Of a stretch of 8,106 bases of DNA, positions 1 to 6,738 are shown in pieces (position 1 is the stretch's first letter; each line of letters starts with the position of its first letter). The DNA is from CAYUNA01 sp047629355. Lineage in GTDB: Bacteria > Bacteroidota > Bacteroidia > Chitinophagales > Saprospiraceae. A program made the position numbers and the translations under genes. The stretch spans positions 1 through 8,106 of the forward strand of contig JBLHWU010000262.1 of the NCBI GenBank assembly GCA_047629355.1, given 5' to 3'. The notes beneath the pieces are model-generated. The model did no database searches and was not told where the DNA came from. It saw only the letters and a program-made list of their open reading frames with translations.

Positions 1-15
1 ATTTCTTACCGTGTA

Positions 16-948
16 TCAAAGCGGCATTGATGAATCTTCTTCAAAGGTATATCCATTCAAAAAATCGACAACTTCCATTCTTCTTTTACCTTGCAATTGC
101 AATTGATAAACGGCTATAAATCCATCTACCGTCGCAATTTTCAACGATTTCTTATTATCAGAAACATACGTTCCGGGCGCAAAATCATGGTCTTCCAGAA
201 TTTTTGATGCCTTGATTATTTTTAACTGCTTCTCTTCCAAAGTCGTCCAAGCCACTGGAAACGGGGACATTCCTCGAATAAAATTATGCACTTTTTTCGT
301 TGGTTGATTGAAGTTAATCTCACAAGTCTCCCTGAAAATTTTCGGTGCATGTGTCGCTATCTCGTCATTCTGTGGTTGTAAAGTATAGCTTCCATCCTCA
401 ATGACTTTCACTGTTTTTAAAATAGTTGCGGCACCCAATTCCATCATTTTATCATGTACTTCGCCCGTGGTGTCTTCCTCGCCAATCGACATTTTTTCTT
501 GAAAAATAACGTCACCGGTATCAATTTTATGTTGTAAAAAAAAGGTCGTTACACCAGTTTCGGTTTCGCCGTTGATGACTGCCCAATGAATTGGGGCTGC
601 CCCGCGATATTTCGGCAATAAGGAACCATGCAGATTAAATGTGCCAATCGTCGGCATTGCCCATACGATTTGCGGTAACATTCGAAAAGCGACAACGACT
701 TGTAAATCAACATTTAAGCTACGCAATTCGTCCACAAAATCTGGCGCTTTGAGATTTTTGGGCTGCATCACTTTGAGTCCTTGGGAGACTGCGTATTTTT
801 TGACAGCAGATTCGATGAGTTTCTTGCCACCTCGACCACCGTATTTATCAGTTGCTGTGATAACGCCGACGATGTTGTAACCGTTTTCTACTAAAATTTT
901 TAAAGAAGATACCGCAAAATCTGGCGTACCCATGAAGACTATTCGCAT
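16..948 (-). CDS. fmt: Methionyl-tRNA formyltransferase
   Basis: Transfers the formyl group of 10-formyltetrahydrofolate to methionyl-tRNA(fMet), making cytosolic initiator fMet-tRNA. The 310-residue protein is full length for the family (E. coli about 315). The N-terminal Rossmann-type formyltransferase domain spans about residues 1-190, starting MRIVFMGTPDFAV. The folate/catalytic block is visible as FNLHGSLLPKYRGAAPI around 104-120, with the expected catalytic Asn105 and His107. The downstream DTGD motif supplies the catalytic aspartate, Asp143. The GGRGGKK loop at about 37-43 matches the family's tRNA-contact loop. The C-terminal OB-like tRNA-binding domain begins near 205 and carries IRGMSPFPVAWT. 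The ATG at 946-948 opens directly on the conserved N-terminus and the stop is TGA at 16-18. It lies 370 bp downstream of the 2TM gene with a terminator between them, so it probably has its own promoter. I see no clean promoter motif in front of it. No key residue is missing. Confidence 0.97.
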   Translation of the reverse strand: MRIVFMGTPDFAVSSLKILVENGYNIVGVITATDKYGGRGGKKLIESAVKKYAVSQGLKVMQPKNLKAPDFVDELRSLNVDLQVVVAFRMLPQIVWAMPTIGTFNLHGSLLPKYRGAAPIHWAVINGETETGVTTFFLQHKIDTGDVIFQEKMSIGEEDTTGEVHDKMMELGAATILKTVKVIEDGSYTLQPQNDEIATHAPKIFRETCEINFNQPTKKVHNFIRGMSPFPVAWTTLEEKQLKIIKASKILEDHDFAPGTYVSDNKKSLKIATVDGFIAVYQLQLQGKRRMEVVDFLNGYTFEEDSSMPL

Positions 949-1084
949 AAATATGGTTTACTACTTATAGTTTAGACATTCTTAAAGAACTTCTTAAAAT
1001 GAATTCTGAAGTTGAATCGGAAAAGTAGGCAGAGTTTTTAGAAAAGGAAAATAAACGGGAGAGTTTTTTTCGGGAAGGGTGGGC
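949..1084. other. fmt upstream leader, no recognised signal
   Basis: Non-coding stretch between fmt and the terminator hairpin. The plus strand is purine-rich around 1020-1080. There is a short palindrome, AAGAA-C-TTCTT, near 984-994. It should contain the fmt promoter, but I found no convincing TTTG / TAnnTTTG pair on the minus strand. Confidence 0.4.
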
Positions 1085-1120
1085 AAAAACATGGTGATTT
1101 TCAAAATCACCATGTTTTTT
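1085..1120. terminator. Strong hairpin terminator, probably bidirectional
   Basis: A perfect 17-bp inverted repeat: 1085-1101 (AAAAACATGGTGATTTT) pairs with 1103-1119 around a single central base, so the real loop is a few AT pairs wider. A-tracts and T-tracts form its outer ends, giving a U-run on transcripts from either strand. On the minus strand it would end the transcript of the permease / TonB-like / 2TM genes before fmt. It sits just beyond repeat copy A, so that transcript would carry the repeat in its 3' UTR. Confidence 0.8.
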
Positions 1121-1128
1121 GTTTACTA

Positions 1129-1320
1129 AGTAACGGTAAAATAAATAAGTCCGCCAACTACCAAGTATTTCTTTTGTCCTTATTTTCTACTTTTTAAATA
1201 GTCATTATGTAGAGATAATTCCTATTTAAAAAGTAAACATCTTTTGTCATTTTGACCGAAGTGGAGAAAAAGAACAAAATAAACGTTGTTAGTCGGCGGA
1301 CTTATTATTTTACCGTTACT
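1129..1320 (+). mobile_element. Fold-back MITE-like element, family 1, copy A
   Basis: A non-coding element of about 192 bp with long terminal inverted repeats: 1129-1160 against 1290-1320, differing by one indel and one substitution, with ends AGTAACGG / CCGTTACT. The similarity of the two arms continues inward, so the whole element can fold into one long imperfect hairpin. At the centre, 1189-1201 (ACTTTTTAAATAG) pairs perfectly with 1222-1234 around a 20-nt loop (1202-1221). TAA lies on both sides of GTAACGG...CCGTTAC (1127-1129 and 1320-1322), consistent with a 3-bp target duplication. A second copy, about 94% identical and inverted, lies at 6156-6576. No ORF in it looks real, and no transposase is present. 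It is therefore a non-autonomous element or structured repeat whose mobiliser, if any, is elsewhere. Confidence 0.85.
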
Positions 1321-1702
1321 AAACAAAATCTTTATCATCATATCGCTTCTCCAATTCCTTCAATTCCAATCCCTCGCGAGTTTCTAAAGAAGTTGAGCGT
1401 GTATCTAATAAATTTTGGCTGTCCCGCTGGGTTTTTCGCATTTCTTTGTCCATTTCTTGCTCCTCCCATTCTTTACTGCCAATATTTAAAAATGGAAATC
1501 CAAAGACGCCTAAATAATGAAATGCTAAACCAACACCCCAACTTAATGCAGGGAAAATAAACCACATAGTATAAGGAGAAACCATCAAGTTGAGGCAAAA
1601 CAGAAAGCCAATCACAATGATATAGCTTGCCAAATGGTAGAAAAATCCTTTTTTAGCTTGTACTCGTTTTTTTGCGCGGCGATATTCGTAATCTTCGTTC
1701 AT
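1319..1702 (-). CDS. 2TM domain-containing small membrane protein
   Basis: A 127-residue inner-membrane protein matching the Bacteroidota '2TM domain' pattern: a basic N-terminus (YRRAKKRVQAKKGF), TM1 at about residues 22-43, a short turn, then TM2 at about 47-66 containing the characteristic W-x-x-F-P-x-x-x-W-G-x-G-L-x-x-H. A charged, probably helical cytoplasmic tail follows (about 76-127). Its biochemical role is unknown. In some proteins this domain accompanies LytTR regulators, but no regulator is here. I chose the ATG at 1700-1702. An upstream in-frame start at 1768 would add 22 residues before the conserved basic region and cover a possible promoter. The stop TAG (1319-1321) overlaps the end of repeat copy A, which supplies a second in-frame TAA immediately after it. 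It lies 152 bp downstream of the TonB-like gene and is probably last in the transcript. Confidence 0.85.
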   Translation of the reverse strand: MNEDYEYRRAKKRVQAKKGFFYHLASYIIVIGFLFCLNLMVSPYTMWFIFPALSWGVGLAFHYLGVFGFPFLNIGSKEWEEQEMDKEMRKTQRDSQNLLDTRSTSLETREGLELKELEKRYDDKDFV

Positions 1703-1755
1703 TGATGTGGTATAGTTGAATTTTGTAAAATAGACATTGATTCTTTTTGAATAGC

Positions 1756-1763
1756 CAAAAATA
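1756..1763 (-). promoter_or_regulatory. Possible Bacteroidota -7 element for the 2TM gene
   Basis: The minus strand reads TATTTTTG, matching the TAnnTTTG consensus, 53 bp before the chosen ATG. No TTTG is found at the expected -33 position (GTTC lies there), so this is a weak call. If used, it would place the longer in-frame start at 1768 upstream of transcription, which supports the start at 1702. Confidence 0.3.
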
Positions 1764-1854
1764 AGCAAATTGGCTCATGTTTGAACCTTAGAATCGACTA
1801 AAGGAGGATTTTTCTGGAAAAAAGACCTCAAAGTCAGCCAAAACTTTCAACCTG

Positions 1855-3633
1855 CTATTTCACAACATCCAATATCCACTTCTTATTATTATCATCGTAG
1901 GATACTTCCATCTGTTTTTTTAACGGTTTTTTGCCAAGGCTAAATTTTGGAAAGTTTCGAACGGTTTCACGTATAGCTTTATCTAATTTATGGGAGTTGC
2001 TACCTCTTACAACTTGAAGTTTATCCTGAACGCCTTCTGGAGTAATGGTAAATGAAACTATCGCACTGCCTTTGGGTGCTTCTATTTTATTCAAATCAGC
2101 TAAAATAAGTTTTTGAATGGTTGCTTCTGTGCAAGCTATTCGTTCTTCTGCGTTTTGAAAGGCACAGGTAGAGGGATATGGGAATTCTGCATTGATAGAA
2201 GATGACTCATTTTCGTCGATTGGCTCATTTTCGTTGATTGATTCTTCTTCTTGATTATTGTCACTAGATTTTGTTTCAGGATTTTCAACTATCGGTAGTA
2301 CTATTTCAATGGTATCCTCCGTTACAGGATTTGGTACAACTGGATTAGAATTTAGGAGAGAATCCTCTGGTAAAGTGTCTGTTCCTGTGGGTATTGACTC
2401 AATAATTGGAGGTAGATTCAGGACTAACCTCGGTAATTTTGTAAGAGAATTTCGGGTTATATTCTTAATTTTTTCAATGACAGTAGAAGCCGCTGTTCTA
2501 TTCAACGTAGCTGTATTGCTTAGAGAATCGACGATTATATCCATGCGTTGAAATACCATTGCGTCCTGTTTGCTGTTTGGATGTGTTTCCAAATAAGTAA
2601 TTACTTCATTGGGATTGGAGGTATGTTCTATTTGCTGCCAATCTCGCAAATCTGCCGAAGTCCCATCACTTGGATTTCCGAGTCCTATAAAATCAGAATT
2701 ATATACGCTGTAACCCACAATCAAGGTTAGGGCCATCGCAATTCCTGTTTTTAAAATAGCTACCACACTCTTTCCGCCTTTTGACCCTCCGCCGCGAATC
2801 GCTTCACCTTTAGGTTTGTTGTCTTTATTATCAGGTGTCGCAAAAACCAATCCTTCTGCTTTTTTGGTTTCAATGCCTTCTTCCAAGGGTTCAATGGTTT
2901 CCGCTACGATTTGCACAATCTCTCGCAGTACCTTGGTTTTATGAACTTTTTCGCCATCAATGACTTCAATGACGGAGATGCGTAGAATCAAAGGATGCTT
3001 ACCTTCGGCTAAGGGTTTTACATAAAAAGCCCACTCGGTTGGGAGTCCTTTTTCAATAATTTGTTCGGTGCTGTCATAGGTGGAAATTTCAAAAGCATCA
3101 TTGTTATTATGAGCAAACAATTCGACGCCCATCACATTAGAAATACGAATATCGCGCACAGCATCGGTATCACTTTTTTCTACTTCTTGTAAAATGGTAT
3201 CTAAATCAAAGGCTATCCAAATTTTGCACTCGACCTCTTCTTGCAACTGCATTTTATGGGGAATCTGGTATAGTGTTTTACCAATTCGCAGGTCAGGTTC
3301 TTCTTCTCTATTCGTTTCTGCCGTTGGATTCTTTGCTTCTGCTGAAAAGTCTTCTTCTTTTAAAATGGATAAAAAACCCATCAAACTATTACTCACCTTG
3401 TTCTTTTCGATTGCTTCATTTTCAGTGGAAATGATATGTTTTAAAACGTTCTCCAACACACGTTCGTGACGGCTTTCTAAGAGTATTAATGAATCGTATT
3501 TTGGTGAATTTTCTGGTAAGTGATTTCTGACAAATCGAATGGCTTCCAAAGTTTGGTCTTTGGCAATTAATCCTTTAGCTTCATTGATAAAATCTGATAG
3601 GGATTTTTCAGTAGGTATTAGGCTCGTTTTCAT
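1855..3633 (-). CDS. EAD11-like / beta-domain / TM / TonB-C-like fusion protein
   Basis: A 592-residue single-span membrane protein (numbering from the ATG at 3633). Residues ~8-95 resemble effector-associated domain EAD11 (FINEAKGLIAKDQTLEAIRF, then LLESRHERVLENV and NEAIEKNKVSNSL). Residues ~113-246 look like a beta-sandwich domain also seen in Bacteroidota EAD/caspase-like proteins (TEWAFYVKPLAEGKHPLILR). A Lys/Gly-rich stretch precedes one TM helix (~290-311), implying the N-terminus is inside. Outside are a W-x13-YLETHPNSK repeat-like segment (~332-370), a Pro- then Glu/Asn-rich linker (~400-481), and a TonB C-terminal-like domain (~484-580) with the two cysteines (Cys490, Cys501) common in Bacteroidota TonB proteins. 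The usual YP-x-x-A motif is replaced by NKIEAPKG. A GTG start at 3690 is possible but adds a non-conserved extension. It lies 71 bp downstream of the permease with no terminator between them. Domain names are from pattern recognition; the function is unknown. Confidence 0.75.
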   Translation of the reverse strand: MKTSLIPTEKSLSDFINEAKGLIAKDQTLEAIRFVRNHLPENSPKYDSLILLESRHERVLENVLKHIISTENEAIEKNKVSNSLMGFLSILKEEDFSAEAKNPTAETNREEEPDLRIGKTLYQIPHKMQLQEEVECKIWIAFDLDTILQEVEKSDTDAVRDIRISNVMGVELFAHNNNDAFEISTYDSTEQIIEKGLPTEWAFYVKPLAEGKHPLILRISVIEVIDGEKVHKTKVLREIVQIVAETIEPLEEGIETKKAEGLVFATPDNKDNKPKGEAIRGGGSKGGKSVVAILKTGIAMALTLIVGYSVYNSDFIGLGNPSDGTSADLRDWQQIEHTSNPNEVITYLETHPNSKQDAMVFQRMDIIVDSLSNTATLNRTAASTVIEKIKNITRNSLTKLPRLVLNLPPIIESIPTGTDTLPEDSLLNSNPVVPNPVTEDTIEIVLPIVENPETKSSDNNQEEESINENEPIDENESSSINAEFPYPSTCAFQNAEERIACTEATIQKLILADLNKIEAPKGSAIVSFTITPEGVQDKLQVVRGSNSHKLDKAIRETVRNFPKFSLGKKPLKKQMEVSYDDNNKKWILDVVK

Positions 3634-3704
3634 TGATATTCGTAAGAAAACAGGTGTAGACGTCGTAGACGCAAATAATAATTTTGCCACAAGGTAAGAA
3701 AAAA

Positions 3705-6101
3705 CTATTCTGTTCGCAAGACTTTTACTGGATTTTCATTGGCAACCCGATAAGCCTGACTTAAAACAATCACCAATGCCAACGCTGACAATATAAAAAT
3801 ACTCATTCCCATATTGCTAATATTCAAGGAAATGGGGTAAGCAAATTTTGCCAACCAAAGGGTATTTAAAAACCAAATTATCGGCGTGCTGATAGCAATT
3901 GCTATTAAAATTGGAAATATCATACTTTTGGAAAGCGTCCATAAAATATTCTGCAAATCTGCGCCTAAAACTTTGCGAATGCCAATTTCTTTTTGCCGAG
4001 TTTGTACGGAATAATTTGCGATGCCCAATAAGCCCATGCATGTAATCAAAATAGCTAAAAAAGAAAGAAATCCAATGATTTTTACAGCATCCTCAAATAA
4101 CGAGACTTGCAGGTACAATTGGTCGTCTAAAAAACGGAATTCCATTGGATGAATCGGGTCTATTTTTGACCATTGTTCTTTAGCAAAAGCAAGGGTGGCA
4201 GGGATGTTTTCGGCGGCTATTTTCAAATTAACAGTCGATACTTTTTTAGGATCATAAATTAAGGTAACAGGTGCAGGACGAGTCCCGATAAATTGGTCTA
4301 CAAAATCTTTGACAACCCCAACAACTTGAGCGGGTGACTTTTGAGTTTTAGCAGATTGGTTTTGCAAAACAACCATTTGCCCAATCGCTTCTTCTGGCGT
4401 AGCGAAGCCCATCTTTTTAACCGACCTTTCATTGAGAATAATGCGAGAGTTACCAGTAATGTCGTCCTTTAGAAAACCTTGTCCCGCAAGTATTTTTAAA
4501 TCAAGGTTTTTAATAAAATCTTCATCAATTTCAAACTGAGAAGTCCGCACGGCTTGGGTGCTATCAGGCAGCAAGAGATTAACATGTTCAAATTCTCCTA
4601 TGCCTGGAATGATGGAAGTACCCGATGTTCGTAACACATTTTTATTTTCTGCCATCAAGGTTTTAACTTGTTGGAAATCATTGCCTTGTAAAGAAATATT
4701 GAGCAGGTTTTCTTTTTCAAAACCATATTCTGCTTTCAATAAAAGGCTGGTTTGCTGAAATAAAATAACCACTGTCGCAAAAAATACCATGGCAATAATC
4801 AACTGCGAAACCATCAAGACTTTTCGAATGCCGACTTGTTTGAAAACCTTTAAATTGGTAATCGTTTTTAACACTTTGACTGGTTTCAATGCCGATAAAT
4901 AAAACGCAGGTACTAAGCCAGCAAGCAATCCAACTAAGATGCTAAATCCGATGAAAATGAGGTAAGTATTGAGGCTAATTCCAGCATCAAATTCAAAGAA
5001 ATTAGTGAAATAAAGATTGGTAAATTGCGGTAAAATAACTAACTCCAACAGCAGTACTGCAAGGATTAATGCGAGCAAAGCAGTCAACACTGCTTCCGCG
5101 ATAAACTGAATCATAATGGCAATTCGTCGCGCACCAATGACCTTTCGAATGCCAATTTCCTTTGCCCTTGTCAAAGATTTGGCAACACTTAAATTGGTAT
5201 AATTGAAACATGCAGTTATCAAGACCATGAATGCCAACATTGCCAAAGATTGTAACATCAAAATAGGCATGGTCATGTTCATTTCATTATTGAGAATCTT
5301 AGACGGAGAAACATCGCTGAGTGGTTGTAAAATAAAATCAATTTTGCGCTCTGCTTCCGCATAGAGTCGTTTTGAAATAGCAGGGAATTCTTGCGCAATC
5401 TCATTTGAGTTAGCATTTTCTTGTAGCAAAAAATAAACATAGGTATTCCATGTATCGCTCCAAGCATCTGGCGCCGGATTTATCTTTTCCGCCAGTCGCA
5501 AAGGCTTAATCGTCGCTTCTGAAATTAGGCAATCAAATTTCAAATGTGTTTTTCCTATAGGTTTTTCAACAATGCCCGTTAAAGTGAAATCACCCCAATC
5601 ATTGACGGAAATAACTTGACCGATATGGCTACTCTTGACATTTAATTTTGTGGCAGTCGCCTCACTTAAAACGATGGAGTAGGGATTGGTCAAGGTCGTG
5701 GATTCTTGCCCGTTGGTCAATTCAAAATCAAATAGCGTAAAAAAATCAGAGGTGGTAAAAAAGCCAGCAAAAGGCAAACCTTTTTCGCCAATTTTTAAAT
5801 CAAAACGCTCCTGCCGACGAATGGCAACAACCGTTTCAATACCCGAAAAGCTAGTTTTCAGTTCTTCTTTTAATAGAATAGGTGCAGTTGCCCAGGCATC
5901 AGAATTGGTATCGTCAGAAAGTACTCGAAAGATACGGCTGCCCTTTTCGTGAAAAGTATCAAAATTATTTTGGTCAGCAATAACTGCGATAATAAACATG
6001 CAAACGGCCATACCGCCTGCCAATCCAAGGATATTGATGATACTAAAACTTCGGTTTCGTAGTAAATTTCGGTAAGCAATTTTAAAATAACTTTTTAACA
6101 T
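3705..6101 (-). CDS. FtsX/MacB-type ABC transporter permease, two FtsX domains
   Basis: A 798-residue inner-membrane permease of the type VII/MacB-like class, here a full 4+4 TM duplication. TM1 is at ~19-41, followed by a MacB-type periplasmic domain (~45-270), then TMs at ~280-300, 327-352 and 379-401. The second half has a TM at ~428-448, a periplasmic domain (~455-665) and TMs at ~674-694, 727-748 and 762-784. Each FtsX domain carries the coupling sequence EIGIRKVxGA (315-324 and 705-714). The opening, FKIAYRNLLRNRSFSIINILGLAGG, is typical of the large Bacteroidota paralogous family, so the start at 6101 is secure. Such permeases normally work with a separate LolD/MacB-type ATPase in envelope export, lipoprotein release or mechanotransmission. 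None is encoded in the window. The TonB-like gene follows 71 bp downstream. Upstream, 54 bp away, begins a stack of inserted repeats that may have displaced the promoter. The substrate is unknown. Confidence 0.95.
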   Translation of the reverse strand: MLKSYFKIAYRNLLRNRSFSIINILGLAGGMAVCMFIIAVIADQNNFDTFHEKGSRIFRVLSDDTNSDAWATAPILLKEELKTSFSGIETVVAIRRQERFDLKIGEKGLPFAGFFTTSDFFTLFDFELTNGQESTTLTNPYSIVLSEATATKLNVKSSHIGQVISVNDWGDFTLTGIVEKPIGKTHLKFDCLISEATIKPLRLAEKINPAPDAWSDTWNTYVYFLLQENANSNEIAQEFPAISKRLYAEAERKIDFILQPLSDVSPSKILNNEMNMTMPILMLQSLAMLAFMVLITACFNYTNLSVAKSLTRAKEIGIRKVIGARRIAIMIQFIAEAVLTALLALILAVLLLELVILPQFTNLYFTNFFEFDAGISLNTYLIFIGFSILVGLLAGLVPAFYLSALKPVKVLKTITNLKVFKQVGIRKVLMVSQLIIAMVFFATVVILFQQTSLLLKAEYGFEKENLLNISLQGNDFQQVKTLMAENKNVLRTSGTSIIPGIGEFEHVNLLLPDSTQAVRTSQFEIDEDFIKNLDLKILAGQGFLKDDITGNSRIILNERSVKKMGFATPEEAIGQMVVLQNQSAKTQKSPAQVVGVVKDFVDQFIGTRPAPVTLIYDPKKVSTVNLKIAAENIPATLAFAKEQWSKIDPIHPMEFRFLDDQLYLQVSLFEDAVKIIGFLSFLAILITCMGLLGIANYSVQTRQKEIGIRKVLGADLQNILWTLSKSMIFPILIAIAISTPIIWFLNTLWLAKFAYPISLNISNMGMSIFILSALALVIVLSQAYRVANENPVKVLRTE

Positions 6102-6328
6102 AGTCGGAAGATTTAATGGTTTAGGGAAGAGGAAAATAATAAACTACATATTTAAGTAATGGTAAAATAATAAGTCCGCCAACTAACAACGTCTATTTTG
6201 TTCTTTTTCTCCACTTTGGTCGAAGTGACAAAAGATGTTTACTTTTTAAATAGGAATTATCTCTACATAATGACTGTTTCAAAAGTGGAAAATAAAGACA
6301 AAAGAAATACTTGGTAGTTGGCGGAGTT

Positions 6329-6336
6329 ATTTTTTT
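6329..6336. repeat. 8-bp target-site duplication, left copy
   Basis: ATTTTTTT directly abuts the left terminal repeat of the 224-bp element and recurs exactly at 6561-6568 on its right. The motif is simple sequence, but deleting one copy plus the element rebuilds the broken arm of copy B at the correct length. Confidence 0.7.
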
Positions 6337-6560
6337 GGTAGTGCCACAAATGTGCACTTTTACAGTTTAGGTGCTTTTGTTTATCAAAGGGATTTTTATC
6401 CCTTAATACCCCTCCCGCGTTGCCGCAGGCAACGCGCACGGTGTTTTTGGAAGCTCGAAAATCTTACGATTTTCTCGCTGCTCAAACTTAAAAGAACCTT
6501 CGTTTACACGGTAATAAATCACTTTTTCAATAAATGGTGGTGCACATTTGTAGCACTACC
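6337..6560. mobile_element. 224-bp MITE-like element with 21-bp TIRs, inserted in copy B
   Basis: Bounded by 21-bp inverted repeats with one mismatch (6337-6357 and 6540-6560; ends GGTAGTGC / GCACTACC), each containing ACAAATGTGCAC. It is flanked by an 8-bp direct repeat. Its ends and interior are unlike family 1. The interior holds three separate short hairpins: AAGGGA/TCCCTT at 6387-6404, a GC-rich 9-bp stem at 6416-6424/6428-6436 with loop GCA, and an imperfect palindrome at 6452-6479 built on GAAAATC/GATTTTC. It has no convincing coding sequence: a 75-codon plus-strand frame (6352-6579) runs out across the element boundary and resembles no protein I know. An 8-bp duplication fits several DDE transposase families, but no mobiliser is visible. 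Confidence 0.8.
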
Positions 6561-6568
6561 ATTTTTTT
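6561..6568. repeat. 8-bp target-site duplication, right copy
   Basis: The second ATTTTTTT, immediately after the right terminal repeat of the 224-bp element and followed by ACCGTTAC, the resumed end of copy B. Confidence 0.7.
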
Positions 6569-6579
6569 ACCGTTACTAA

Positions 6580-6738
6580 GGAACGCGAATTAAATAAATG
6601 CAGCTTCTTGACAGGATATTTTGTCCTCATTTTTCACTTTAAAAATGCTCATTATATCAACATAAATCGCACTTTTAAAGCAAAAAGGGAGAACAAAACC
6701 TCACTCCCAAGAATCTGCATTTATTTATTCTGCGTTCC
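6580..6738. mobile_element. 159-bp fold-back element, family 2, related to family 1
   Basis: Terminal inverted repeats of 31 bp with four mismatches (6580-6610 and 6708-6738; ends GGAACGC / GCGTTCC), flanked by TAA on both sides (6577-6579 and 6739-6741). An inner stem pairs 6619-6648 with 6669-6698 (24 of 30 positions), with a 20-nt loop at 6649-6668. The termini differ from family 1, but the core aligns with copy A in the same orientation: TTTTGTCCTCATTTT against TTTTGTCCTTATTTT, then a loop identical at 15 of 20 positions. It is shorter than family 1 by about 33 bp, roughly the segment 1236-1270 of copy A. It touches copy B through one shared TAA, suggesting one element inserted at the TAA flanking the other. 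Confidence 0.8.

Larger units (their letters stand above)
6156..6576 (-). mobile_element. Fold-back MITE-like element, family 1, copy B (interrupted)
   Basis: The reverse complement of copy A, with only about 10-12 differences over ~190 bp. Its left terminal repeat begins GTAATGGT at 6156 and its outer right end CCGTTAC is at 6570-6576. The right arm is split by a 224-bp second element (6337-6560). Removing that element and one 8-bp duplication restores a 25-bp terminal repeat that matches the left one with three mismatches. TAA lies immediately outside both ends (6153-6155 and 6577-6579), as in copy A. The central stem is 6241-6253 with 6274-6286. Its 20-nt loop (6254-6273) is identical to that of copy A, although the stem has changed. 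It lies 54 bp upstream of the permease start. Confidence 0.85.

Noticed and set aside
1252..1560. Plus-strand 102-codon frame
   Set aside because: It runs through repeat copy A and antisense to the 2TM gene, with no recognisable protein.
1800..1840. Possible terminator after the TonB-like gene
   Set aside because: The minus strand has GACT-TTGA-GGTC followed by six Ts, but a 4-bp stem with a G-T pair is too weak to call.
3634..3690. Earlier GTG start for the EAD-like/TonB-like protein
   Set aside because: It adds 19 residues unlike the rest and uses GTG; the ATG at 3633 opens just before the conserved domain.
6352..6579. Plus-strand 75-codon frame in the 224-bp element
   Set aside because: It spans the hairpins and crosses the element boundary into copy B; the composition is not protein-like.
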